Source: Prevotellaceae bacterium
GTDB lineage: Bacteria > Bacteroidota > Bacteroidia > Bacteroidales > Bacteroidaceae
Reading direction: 5' to 3'
Length of the DNA stretch: 5,701 nucleotides
NCBI GenBank assembly: GCA_022508685.1
Contig: JAFLUS010000149.1
Span: 1 to 5,701, forward strand
The position numbers were made by a program, and so were the translations under genes. Below, one piece after another: positions 1 to 5,701 of the stretch (positions are counted from its first letter, which is position 1; every line of letters starts with the position of its first letter). A model generated the notes under the pieces. That model saw only the letters and a list, made by a program, of their open reading frames with translations. It was not told where the DNA came from and made no database searches.

Positions 1-40
1 GATTTTTTTCCAAACTGCACCTTTCTGCAATGCACAAAAC

Positions 41-68
41 AAAAAACCTGCCGAAGTTTCAGCAGGTT
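41..68 (-). terminator. Intrinsic terminator of the tRNA-Arg gene
   Basis: Read on the minus strand, a 7-bp stem (AACCTGC at 68-62 pairing with GCAGGTT at 51-45) encloses a loop of about 10 nt. It is followed at once by a T-rich run on the same strand (46-41 and beyond, broken by a G). It lies a few bases after the 3' end of the tRNA gene, where a Rho-independent terminator is expected. The + strand copy lacks a downstream T run, so it should act only on the minus strand. Confidence 0.8.
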
Positions 69-74
69 AATGTG

Positions 75-149
75 TGATCCGGAAGGGATTCGAACCCTTG
101 ACCCACAGCTTAGAAGGCTGTTGCTCTAATCCAACTGAGCTACCGGACC
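75..149 (-). tRNA. tRNA-Arg (anticodon UCU)
   Basis: The minus strand folds into a complete 75-nt cloverleaf. The 7-bp acceptor stem pairs GGTCCGG (149-143) with CCGGATC (82-76), with one G-U pair and discriminator A at 75. The D arm is GCTC/GAGC with a GG in the loop. The anticodon stem ACAGC/GCTGT encloses the loop CTTCTAA, giving anticodon TCT, which reads AGA/AGG arginine codons. The variable loop has 5 nt, and the T arm AAGGG/CCCTT carries the standard TTCGAAT loop. CCA is not encoded, so it must be added by the nucleotidyltransferase. The gene is flanked by its own promoter and terminator and so appears monocistronic. Confidence 0.97.
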
Positions 150-184
150 GACCTTAAAATAGGAGTTTGCATATTTTGCGGCTG

Positions 185-215
185 CAAAGTTAAGCAGTTT
201 TTCTGAAACGGCAAA
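185..215 (-). promoter_or_regulatory. Promoter of the tRNA-Arg gene (Bacteroidota type)
   Basis: On the minus strand, TTTG at 215-212 (-33 element) is followed after 19 nt by TAACTTTG at 192-185, an exact match to the Bacteroidota -7 consensus TAnnTTTG. Transcription would start near 178-182, about 30 nt before the mature tRNA 5' end at 149. This is a consensus match plus a correct position relative to the tRNA; the start site itself is inferred. Confidence 0.75.
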
Positions 216-251
216 GTTTGGTAAATGAAAAATGAAGTTTTGTCTGCTTTT

Positions 252-283
252 ATTGCACAAGAATGAAAAAACTTATAACTTTG
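252..283 (+). promoter_or_regulatory. Promoter of the panC-panD-glycan operon (Bacteroidota type)
   Basis: ATTG at 252-255 (-33 element) and TAACTTTG at 276-283 (-7 element, exact TAnnTTTG) are 20 nt apart, within the spacing typical of the primary sigma factor of Bacteroidota. Transcription would begin near 288-290, leaving a leader of about 60 nt before the panC start at 349. The open frame of panC extends upstream through this promoter to 232, but an ATG ahead of the promoter would not be on this transcript, which supports the later start. Confidence 0.75.
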
Positions 284-348
284 CAGCGAATTTATGCATG
301 CGCAGTGGGTTGACGCTCACTGCTGTTCGTATGGAAAAGCGTAAAAGT

Positions 349-1200
349 ATGAATATTATACATACGGTCGGCGACCTGAAAACGATGTTGGATGCCTATC
401 GGAACGAGGGCAAGAGCATAGGGTTGGTGCCGACAATGGGTGCCTTGCACGAGGGACACGCCTCGTTGGTAAGGCGCAGTGTGGCGGAGAACGACGTGAC
501 GGTGGTCAGCGTTTTTGTCAATCCTACTCAATTTAACGACAAAAACGACCTTGCCAAGTATCCGCGAACGTTGGAAGCAGATTGCGAACTGCTCAAGGCT
601 GAAGGGGCTACGATTGTCTTTGCACCTTCTGTAGAAGAAGTTTATCCCGAACCCGACACGCGCGTGTTTTCTTATCCGCCGACTGACGAAGTGATGGAAG
701 GCGGTTTCCGTCCGGGACACTTCAACGGCGTGTGCCAAGTGGTGAGCAAACTCTTTATGATGACGGAACCCACACGTGCTTATTTCGGAGAAAAGGATTT
801 CCAGCAGATTGCTGTCATTCGCCGAATGGTAGACGACCTGAAATTTCCGTTGGAATTGGTGCCTTGTCCGATTGTACGCGACAAAGACGGACTGGCACTC
901 AGCAGCCGCAATGCCTTATTGACGACTGCGGAACGCATCATCGCTTTGAATATCTCGAAAGCATTGTTCGACAGTCTAGACTACGCCAAGCACCACACGT
1001 TGGCTGAAACACGCGAACACGTGGTGGAAATGGTGAATGCCGTCGACGGACTCGAAGTGCAATATTATGAAATTGTAGATGGCCATTCGCTGCAATCCTT
1101 GCAAGAGTGGACGGACAGCGACTTCATCGTGGGGTGCATCACCGTGTTCTGCGGACAAATCCCCGTGCGGCTCATCGACAACATAAAATATAAAGGATAG
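349..1200 (+). CDS. panC: Pantothenate synthetase (pantoate--beta-alanine ligase)
   Basis: This is a 283-residue cytoplasmic enzyme that joins pantoate and beta-alanine with ATP, via a pantoyl-adenylate, to give pantothenate, AMP and pyrophosphate (vitamin B5 step of CoA synthesis). It belongs to the nucleotidyltransferase fold that also contains class I tRNA synthetases. Diagnostic motifs are [10 protein letters not shown] at residues 28-37 (HxGH nucleotide-binding signature), NPTQF at 58-62, [14 protein letters not shown] from 123, GEKDFQQ at 147-153 and the ATP-binding loop DGLALSSRN at 180-188. Length matches the usual 280 or so. The start at 349 is chosen because family members begin at the MxxIHT segment and a promoter lies at 252-283. 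In-frame ATGs at 232, 297 and 331 would add residues unlike the family; 331 (six extra residues) cannot be fully excluded. No strong Shine-Dalgarno is seen, apart from a weak GGAAAAG at 333-339. The next gene, panD, starts 4 nt after the stop and supplies the beta-alanine. Confidence 0.97.
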   Translation: MNIIHTVGDLKTMLDAYRNEGKSIGLVPTMGALHEGHASLVRRSVAENDVTVVSVFVNPTQFNDKNDLAKYPRTLEADCELLKAEGATIVFAPSVEEVYPEPDTRVFSYPPTDEVMEGGFRPGHFNGVCQVVSKLFMMTEPTRAYFGEKDFQQIAVIRRMVDDLKFPLELVPCPIVRDKDGLALSSRNALLTTAERIIALNISKALFDSLDYAKHHTLAETREHVVEMVNAVDGLEVQYYEIVDGHSLQSLQEWTDSDFIVGCITVFCGQIPVRLIDNIKYKG

Positions 1201-1204
1201 CAGG

Positions 1205-1549
1205 ATGTTAATCGAAGTTCTGAAATCTAAAATCCATTGTGCGCATGTAACGGAGGCAAATCTCAATTACATGGGGAGCATCACGATTGACGAGGACTTG
1301 ATGGATGCGGCAAACATGATTGCCGGCGAGAAAGTGCAAATCGTGAACAACAACAATGGAGAGCGTTTTGAAACGTACATCATCAAGGGAAAGCGCGGCA
1401 CTGGCTGCATCTGCCTCAACGGAGCCGCTGCGCGAAAAGTGCAAGTGGGCGACGTCGTCATCATCATTTCGTATGCCCTGATGGAGTTTGAGGAGGCAAA
1501 GACCTACCAGCCTGTCGTTGTTTTCCCCGACGAGCATAACCGACAATGA
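1205..1549 (+). CDS. panD: Aspartate 1-decarboxylase proenzyme
   Basis: This 114-residue, pyruvoyl-dependent enzyme converts L-aspartate to beta-alanine and CO2 in the cytoplasm. The sequence starts [18 protein letters not shown], typical of the family. The self-cleavage site is present as Gly24-Ser25, where Ser25 becomes the pyruvoyl group of the alpha chain after serinolysis. Residues known from the E. coli enzyme for substrate binding and processing sit at the same numbers: Lys9, His11, Arg54, Thr57, Tyr58 and Asn72. The length is normal. It lies 4 nt after panC, so the two consecutive pantothenate activities are co-expressed. Its stop codon overlaps the start of the glycosyltransferase (ATGA at 1546-1549), which suggests translational coupling into surface-glycan genes. 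Nothing suggests a broken gene. Confidence 0.97.
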   Translation: MLIEVLKSKIHCAHVTEANLNYMGSITIDEDLMDAANMIAGEKVQIVNNNNGERFETYIIKGKRGTGCICLNGAAARKVQVGDVVIIISYALMEFEEAKTYQPVVVFPDEHNRQ

Positions 1550-3558
1550 CAGCAGCGCAACCCCTACTCTCCGTCGTCACGCCCGTATATAATGCGGCAC
1601 GGTTTCTGCACGATGCATACCGCAGCCTGTGCGAGCAAGAAGGCGTACATTGGGAGTGGGTGGTGGTGAACGACGGCTCGACCGACGAGAGTGGTCAGTT
1701 ACTGCAACAATGGGCTGCCACCGATGAGCGCATTCGCTATTATGAGCAACCAAACAGCGGTTCGGCAAAGTTTCCGCGCGACCGAGCCGTCTACCATTCA
1801 CAAGGAGATTTCATCGTTTTTTTAGATGCCGACGACTATCTGTCGCCGGACTATCTGCACACGTTGCTGCAACGGCAACAAGCAACGGATGCCGATATTG
1901 TCTATGCCCGGATGCACGTGGTCGATTGCGATGGTGCAGACTGCAGTCAGATGCTTCCTGCTGACGATTTCGACACGTCGCGCACGTATGTCGGACGCGA
2001 ATTGGTGGTGGAAACCTTGCCGGAGTGGCGCATCGGCTGCAATGGCGGACTCTACCGCAAGTCCGTGTGGGTGAACATGAGTTATCCGCAGAAGGAAGAA
2101 CCCGTGTGGGTCAACTCCGACGAAGTGGACGAACGGCTCTATCTCCTGCAAGCAAAGTGCGTCGTGTTTTGCGATGCTGTTTATTATTATCGTCGCCATC
2201 AGGACGCCATTACGGTGAAATTTGCCGTCAAGCGATTCGATATGCTGCAAACGTGCCAGTCGTTGCTGCAGTTGATGAAGGACGAATTTGGTGTGCAAAG
2301 TCCCGAATATGCGCACGCCAACCAATTATTCTTCGATACGTGGCGATGGCTGCTGCGCATGTTCGTCGTCCATTATCGGGAATTTCCCGATTCAGCCTCT
2401 TCGCTCTATCGGCGGTTGGCAGAGTCGTGCTATATGCTGAAACCGCAACTGCTGACGCGACGCGACCGTTGGCAATTCTTCCACATGCGGCACTTCTTCC
2501 TCATTTTTGCTTGTTTCTGTCTGAAATACTCGCCACGCACGTTGCCCGAGTACCTGCATTGCCGCTTCTTTTCCCGACACTATCGGCAACACGTGCTGAA
2601 ACGGCGGACTGAACAACGGATTGCCGACAGCATTGCATCCAGTTATGCGGACAACGCCTCTGCCGTGTCCCGACCTGCAGTGCGTCCGTGGGTCGTCTCC
2701 GTCTTCTGCGGCAATGTTTCAGGTGGCGGACTGGTCGACCGTCTGCGTGGCGTAGTCAGCACCTATCAGGTGTGCCGCTCGCTCGGCGAACCATTCAAAT
2801 TGTCATTCACCCACCCCTTCCGATTGGAGGACTACTTGGAACCCAACACTTACGATTGGCGCATTTCGGCAGACGAATTGTCATTCCATGCAGCCGAAAC
2901 CATCGCTATCATTTCCGACACGCTCACCGATTCGCCTGACGAACGGCAACAGCAACGTGCGCTCATCGCGCAGCAAATCAAGGCAAATCCCACACGGCAA
3001 AAGCACGTCTACACCAATGCGGCATTCTGCTACGACCATGGCTTTGCAGACGATTTCCACGCGCTATTCCGTCCGTCGCAACGATTGCAAACCCATCTCG
3101 ACGCCATTCAGCAGCAGATTGGTGCACCCTACATTGCCGTCTCGGCACGCTTCCGCAAACTCCTCAACGATTTCAACGAGGAAAACTATGGCGACATCCT
3201 TTCCGTCGAAGCCCGACAATCCTTGCTGGCACAATGTATGGAGCAACTCGACCATTTGCACGAACGACATCCGCAGCACCGCCTGCTCGTTTGTTCCGAC
3301 AGCACCACGTTCCTGCAGTCGGCGTCGGAAAGGGACTACGTCTATATGATTCCCGGTACGGTGTCGCACATCGACAACGACATCCCGCACGACTACGAAT
3401 ATTACGAAAAGACCTTTCTCGATTTCTTCACCATCGCACGCGCCTCGAAAGTCTATCTGCTGAAACTTCCGCCCATGTTCAACAGCGGTTTTCCCTATGC
3501 GGCAGCCCTCTGCGGAGGCGTGGAATTTGCGGTGCAAACGTCTGAAACGCACGGTTAA
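1546..3558 (+). CDS. Two-domain glycosyltransferase: GT2 domain plus fucosyltransferase-like C-terminal domain
   Basis: This 670-residue protein has two catalytic-looking halves. Residues 7 to about 240 form a GT-A family 2 glycosyltransferase: [10 protein letters not shown] at the start, nucleotide-binding NDGSTD at 42-47 and the metal-binding FLDADD with the DxD at 94-96. A helical linker follows, with a short aromatic, hydrophobic stretch at about 311-326 that may touch the membrane. Residues 381-665 form a second domain. It has [10 protein letters not shown] at 393-402 and downstream YLEPNTYDW, then [13 protein letters not shown] at 533-545, and [12 protein letters not shown] (628-639) running into [17 protein letters not shown] (642-658). 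This order resembles the GDRLRG, Arg-containing loop and C-terminal SGFxxxA elements of GT-B fucosyltransferase-type folds (NodZ/O-FucT/FUT families). The GT2 call is firm; the fucosyltransferase relationship is inferred, and the classical HxRxGD motif is absent. The protein is probably cytoplasmic, adding one or two sugars to a lipid-linked glycan exported by the next gene. The start overlaps the panD stop, and no Shine-Dalgarno is visible. Confidence 0.88.
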   Translation: MTAAQPLLSVVTPVYNAARFLHDAYRSLCEQEGVHWEWVVVNDGSTDESGQLLQQWAATDERIRYYEQPNSGSAKFPRDRAVYHSQGDFIVFLDADDYLSPDYLHTLLQRQQATDADIVYARMHVVDCDGADCSQMLPADDFDTSRTYVGRELVVETLPEWRIGCNGGLYRKSVWVNMSYPQKEEPVWVNSDEVDERLYLLQAKCVVFCDAVYYYRRHQDAITVKFAVKRFDMLQTCQSLLQLMKDEFGVQSPEYAHANQLFFDTWRWLLRMFVVHYREFPDSASSLYRRLAESCYMLKPQLLTRRDRWQFFHMRHFFLIFACFCLKYSPRTLPEYLHCRFFSRHYRQHVLKRRTEQRIADSIASSYADNASAVSRPAVRPWVVSVFCGNVSGGGLVDRLRGVVSTYQVCRSLGEPFKLSFTHPFRLEDYLEPNTYDWRISADELSFHAAETIAIISDTLTDSPDERQQQRALIAQQIKANPTRQKHVYTNAAFCYDHGFADDFHALFRPSQRLQTHLDAIQQQIGAPYIAVSARFRKLLNDFNEENYGDILSVEARQSLLAQCMEQLDHLHERHPQHRLLVCSDSTTFLQSASERDYVYMIPGTVSHIDNDIPHDYEYYEKTFLDFFTIARASKVYLLKLPPMFNSGFPYAAALCGGVEFAVQTSETHG

Positions 3559-5073
3559 ATGGAACAATCCGCTCGAAAGTCATATCGCAACATCGTTTCG
3601 AGCACCGTCGTCTTCGGGGGTGCACAGGTGATGAATATGCTCATCAACCTCGTGCGTGGAAAAATCGTCGTGCAGATTCTCGGTGCGGCAGGAATAGGCA
3701 TATCGACACTCTTCCACAATGCCGCCGACCTTATTCAGCAGTATTCCCTCCTCGGCATCCACACGGCATCCGTCCGCAACGTGTCGCAGGCACACGACGA
3801 AGCCACGTCAGCCGTCCTGTCCCACACCATTCGTCTCGTCCGCCGGCTCATCCTCTGCTCGGCACTCTTCGGACTGCTCTCCACCTTGGCATTGTCCGTC
3901 GTCCTCACGCGCTACTATTTCGCCGACGACGCCTATCTGCCCTTCGTGCTGCTCATGTCCGTAGCCGTGCTGTTCAACATCTTGGCAGCAGGTGAATATT
4001 CATTGCTGCAGGGAATGCGCCGATACAAGCACATCGCCCTTTGCTCCACCATTCCGCCCCTCTGCGGACTGCTCTGCGGCGTACCTATCTATTGGTTCTT
4101 CGGCACAGCCGGCATCGTTCCCGCCATGATTGTCCTTTCGGTCGTCTACTACGCAGCCACGCGCATGATGACCCGACGCAGCGTACCTACGCCCGACACT
4201 TCCGTCCGCATCACATGGCGCGAGATGTGGCAGCAAGGACGCGGCATCCTCCAACTCGGCATCGTGCTCACCTGTGCCGCCATACTCGGCACACTCACCA
4301 CCTTCGCCACCGCTGCCTACATCAAACTCACCGGTTCTGACGCCGATTTAGGACTCTACACCTCAGCCAACGCCATCACTCTCCAATATGTCACGTTGGT
4401 GTTCAACGCCATGGCAGCCAACTACTACCCGCAGTTGGCACAAGCCATCAGCAAGGGGATGCGCCAAGCCCACCGCCTCGTCAATCAGGAAATGGAAATC
4501 GTCCTGTTGGTCATGGCACCCGTCTCCATGCTCATCATCCTCACGGCACCGCTGCTCATCCTGCTGCTCTTGCGCAGCGACATGCTCGTCATTCAGACCA
4601 TCGTGCGCTACATGGGCGTCGCCCTCTTCCTGCGTGGCATCTGCTTCTCCGTCGACTATCTCTCCTTGTCGAAAGGCGACAAACGCTATTTCTTTTGGGT
4701 GGAAGGCGTGTGGAGCAACGTCAAGACCCTCGCCGTGCTCTGCATCTTCTATTCCGTATATGGGCTCGACGGATTAGGTTACGGCACGTTGGCATCTGCC
4801 CTCATCGACGTCGTCACCTGCCTGTCGCTCAACCGCTGGCGCTTCGGATTCCGTCCGTCGCGAAGCAGCATCGTGCTCGGGCTGCGCATGCTGCTCTTCA
4901 CCACCACCTGCTTCCTCTGCTCCTTCATTCCCAATCCCACGTGGGCATACACCCTGATGACGCTGCTCACGCTGCTCTGCATCTTCTACAGTTACCGACA
5001 ACTCGACCGCCGCATCGACATCCGCCAGTTGTGGGCAGACCGACGGAAGCGCAGGCGCAGCAAAAATACGTAA
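3559..5073 (+). CDS. Polysaccharide / O-antigen flippase (Wzx-like, MOP superfamily)
   Basis: This is a 504-residue inner-membrane protein with roughly 12-14 hydrophobic spans. Clear ones lie near residues 11-30, 97-115, 122-144, 153-172, 178-195, 228-252, 314-337 and in the last 100 residues. It ends in a very basic tail (DRRKRRRSKNT), expected to be cytoplasmic. The N-terminal stretch SSTVVFGGAQVMNMLINLVRGK followed by the LGAAGIGISTLF segment is characteristic of Bacteroidota O-antigen translocases of the MATE/MVF-like MOP exporters. Such proteins flip undecaprenyl-linked repeat units from the cytoplasmic to the periplasmic face. The ATG follows the glycosyltransferase stop with no gap (TAAATG, 3556-3561), so reinitiation or coupling is likely. 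Its substrate cannot be told from sequence. No polymerase (Wzy) or priming transferase is visible in the window. Codons strongly prefer C in third position, as in the glycosyltransferase and unlike the gene that follows. Confidence 0.9.
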   Translation: MEQSARKSYRNIVSSTVVFGGAQVMNMLINLVRGKIVVQILGAAGIGISTLFHNAADLIQQYSLLGIHTASVRNVSQAHDEATSAVLSHTIRLVRRLILCSALFGLLSTLALSVVLTRYYFADDAYLPFVLLMSVAVLFNILAAGEYSLLQGMRRYKHIALCSTIPPLCGLLCGVPIYWFFGTAGIVPAMIVLSVVYYAATRMMTRRSVPTPDTSVRITWREMWQQGRGILQLGIVLTCAAILGTLTTFATAAYIKLTGSDADLGLYTSANAITLQYVTLVFNAMAANYYPQLAQAISKGMRQAHRLVNQEMEIVLLVMAPVSMLIILTAPLLILLLLRSDMLVIQTIVRYMGVALFLRGICFSVDYLSLSKGDKRYFFWVEGVWSNVKTLAVLCIFYSVYGLDGLGYGTLASALIDVVTCLSLNRWRFGFRPSRSSIVLGLRMLLFTTTCFLCSFIPNPTWAYTLMTLLTLLCIFYSYRQLDRRIDIRQLWADRRKRRRSKNT

Positions 5074-5120
5074 GCGAAAGTTAAAAAGTAATTATAATTA
5101 ATAACATAAAATCAATATTT

Positions 5121-5701
5121 ATGAAACAGCCCATTTTACCCCCCCCCGCAATCCATTCAACTAACAAGAAATGTCCGAATTGATTCTCTAAAATTTTGGC
5201 TGGCAGTGTTAGTAATAGCCGGACATGTGTTTTCACAACCCCAATTTAGTGCCAATACAAGTTGTATAGCAATGCATCAATGGATTTATGTGTTTCATAT
5301 GCCATTATTTATTTTTATCTCGGGCTATTTTTCACGAAAAAAAGATTACAAACATTTTTTGTTAGATTGTTGGAGACTTCTGGAACCATTAATTATATTT
5401 CAATTATTAAATCTTGGACTAAAGTATCGATGGGAAGGTTACATTTCTATCAAAGATGTGCTCACTCCATGGTGGATTTTATGGTATCTTTTAAGTCTTA
5501 TATATTGGAGAGCACTTCTACAAATAATCCCTAAGAAGATACTTCAAAATACAAAATTGCTTATTGTTGCATCCTTTGCAATTTGTATACTGGTTGGTTT
5601 TTTACCATTCAATCGTTTTTTGTCTTTGCAAAGGACATTTTCCTTTCTTCCATTTTTCTTTTTAGGTTATTGTCTAAAAGAAAAAAATCTTTTTATCCTT
5701 C
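5121..5701 (+). CDS. Acyltransferase-3 family membrane O-acetylase (NolL-like), phase-variable, OFF as written; 3' end beyond window
   Basis: The ATG at 5121 opens a frame (MKQPILPPP) that enters nine C at 5139-5147 and stops at 5181-5183 after 20 codons. One nucleotide over, a frame with no stop runs from before 5149 to the window end, about 184 codons. It encodes TRNVRIDSLKFWLAVLVIAGHV: the Arg-x-Asp, Lys and membrane-embedded Gly-His that mark the N-terminus of acyltransferase-3 proteins. Further on it has FHMPLFIFISGYFSRK, TPWWILWYLLSLIYWR and RTFSFLPFFFLGYCLK, typical of the fucose 4-O-acetylase (NolL, COG3594) branch. Several hydrophobic spans are present. No ATG, GTG or TTG starts that frame ahead of the conserved segment; the first in-frame ATG (5272) would delete it. 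Eight or eleven C would fuse start and body. Family members acetylate sugars of exported glycans using acyl-CoA. The gene is much more AT-rich than its neighbours. No promoter consensus is seen in the 47-nt AT-rich gap before it. About half the protein is in view. Confidence 0.85.
5139..5147 (+). repeat. Poly-C tract (C9), putative phase-variation switch
   Basis: Nine consecutive C lie 18 nt after the start codon of the acyltransferase gene, in otherwise AT-rich DNA. It is the longest G/C run I found; the next longest is five G at 3616-3620. With nine C the start frame ends at 5181. With ten it would end at a TAA soon after (AAC TAA near 5160). With eight or eleven it joins the conserved acyltransferase frame. 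Replication slippage at such a run changes length by single units, which is the known mechanism of poly-G/C contingency loci in Helicobacter, Campylobacter and Neisseria. Confidence 0.85.

Noticed and set aside
1..40. T-run and repeated TGCA-containing words at the window edge
   Set aside because: The stretch is short and cut by the window edge. No gene, hairpin or repeat family can be supported.
232..348. Upstream extension of the panC reading frame to an ATG at 232
   Set aside because: The added 39 residues do not resemble PanC, and a good promoter (252-283) lies inside the extension, so 232 would be upstream of the transcript.
976..1546. Antisense open frames across panC/panD and similar minus-strand frames under the glycosyltransferase and flippase
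   Set aside because: They lie opposite clearly conserved genes, have no recognisable domains and no promoters, and their composition mirrors the sense codons.
1817..1823. Run of seven T in the glycosyltransferase just before the DxD codons
   Set aside because: The frame is intact, the run is short, and it encodes the expected hydrophobic residues (V-F-L) before DADD. There is no sign of a frame conflict as at the C9 run.
5089..5100. Perfect 12-bp palindrome TAATTATAATTA between the flippase and acyltransferase genes
   Set aside because: It is made only of A and T in an AT-rich gap, too weak for a terminator stem and easily due to chance. It could be an operator, but nothing supports that.
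5337..5343. Run of seven A in the acyltransferase body
   Set aside because: It encodes Lys-Lys in frame in an AT-rich gene, where such runs are expected. No frame break is associated with it.
5262..5534. A 90-codon open frame starting at ATG 5262
   Set aside because: It is out of frame with the acyltransferase body, whose conserved motifs run through the same bases. The shifted product looks like an arbitrary translation of AT-rich coding DNA.

Overview
The window looks like chromosomal DNA from a member of the Bacteroidales, with a Prevotella- or Bacteroides-like flavour. The reasons are two good matches to the Bacteroidota promoter consensus (TTTG/TTG at -33, TAnnTTTG at -7), genes without clear Shine-Dalgarno sites, a tRNA gene without an encoded CCA, and PanC/PanD proteins of the Bacteroidales type. 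Genus assignment is inference only.

Layout. Positions 41-149 (minus strand) hold a tRNA-Arg(UCU) gene followed by its intrinsic terminator, with its promoter at 185-215. A divergent promoter at 252-283 (plus strand) drives a tightly packed gene string: panC (349-1200), panD (1205-1549), a large two-domain glycosyltransferase (1546-3558) and a multi-spanning polysaccharide flippase (3559-5073). The spacing is 4 nt, then an ATGA overlap, then a TAAATG abutment, with no terminator visible between genes, so this reads as one transcription unit. PanD makes beta-alanine and PanC condenses it with pantoate to give pantothenate, the coenzyme A precursor. The next two genes belong to surface-glycan assembly: one adds sugars, the other moves a lipid-linked glycan across the inner membrane.

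After a 47-nt AT-rich gap, base composition drops sharply and a membrane acyltransferase gene (5121 to the window end, incomplete) begins. It resembles the acyltransferase-3 / fucose 4-O-acetylase (NolL-like) group. Its only good start codon, at 5121, is separated from the conserved body by a run of nine C at 5139-5147. As written, the start codon leads to a stop at 5181 after 20 codons. The body is open from the C-run to the end of the window in the +1 frame. Eight (or eleven) C would join the two exactly, so the gene has the layout of a slipped-strand phase-variation (contingency) locus, shown here in the OFF state. A sequencing error in the homopolymer is the main alternative.

Putting it together (inference): the glycosyltransferase carries a C-terminal half resembling the fucosyltransferase superfamily, and the adjacent acyltransferase resembles fucose O-acetylases. 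The right half of the window may therefore encode part of a surface glycan whose O-acetylation is switched on and off by poly-C length.
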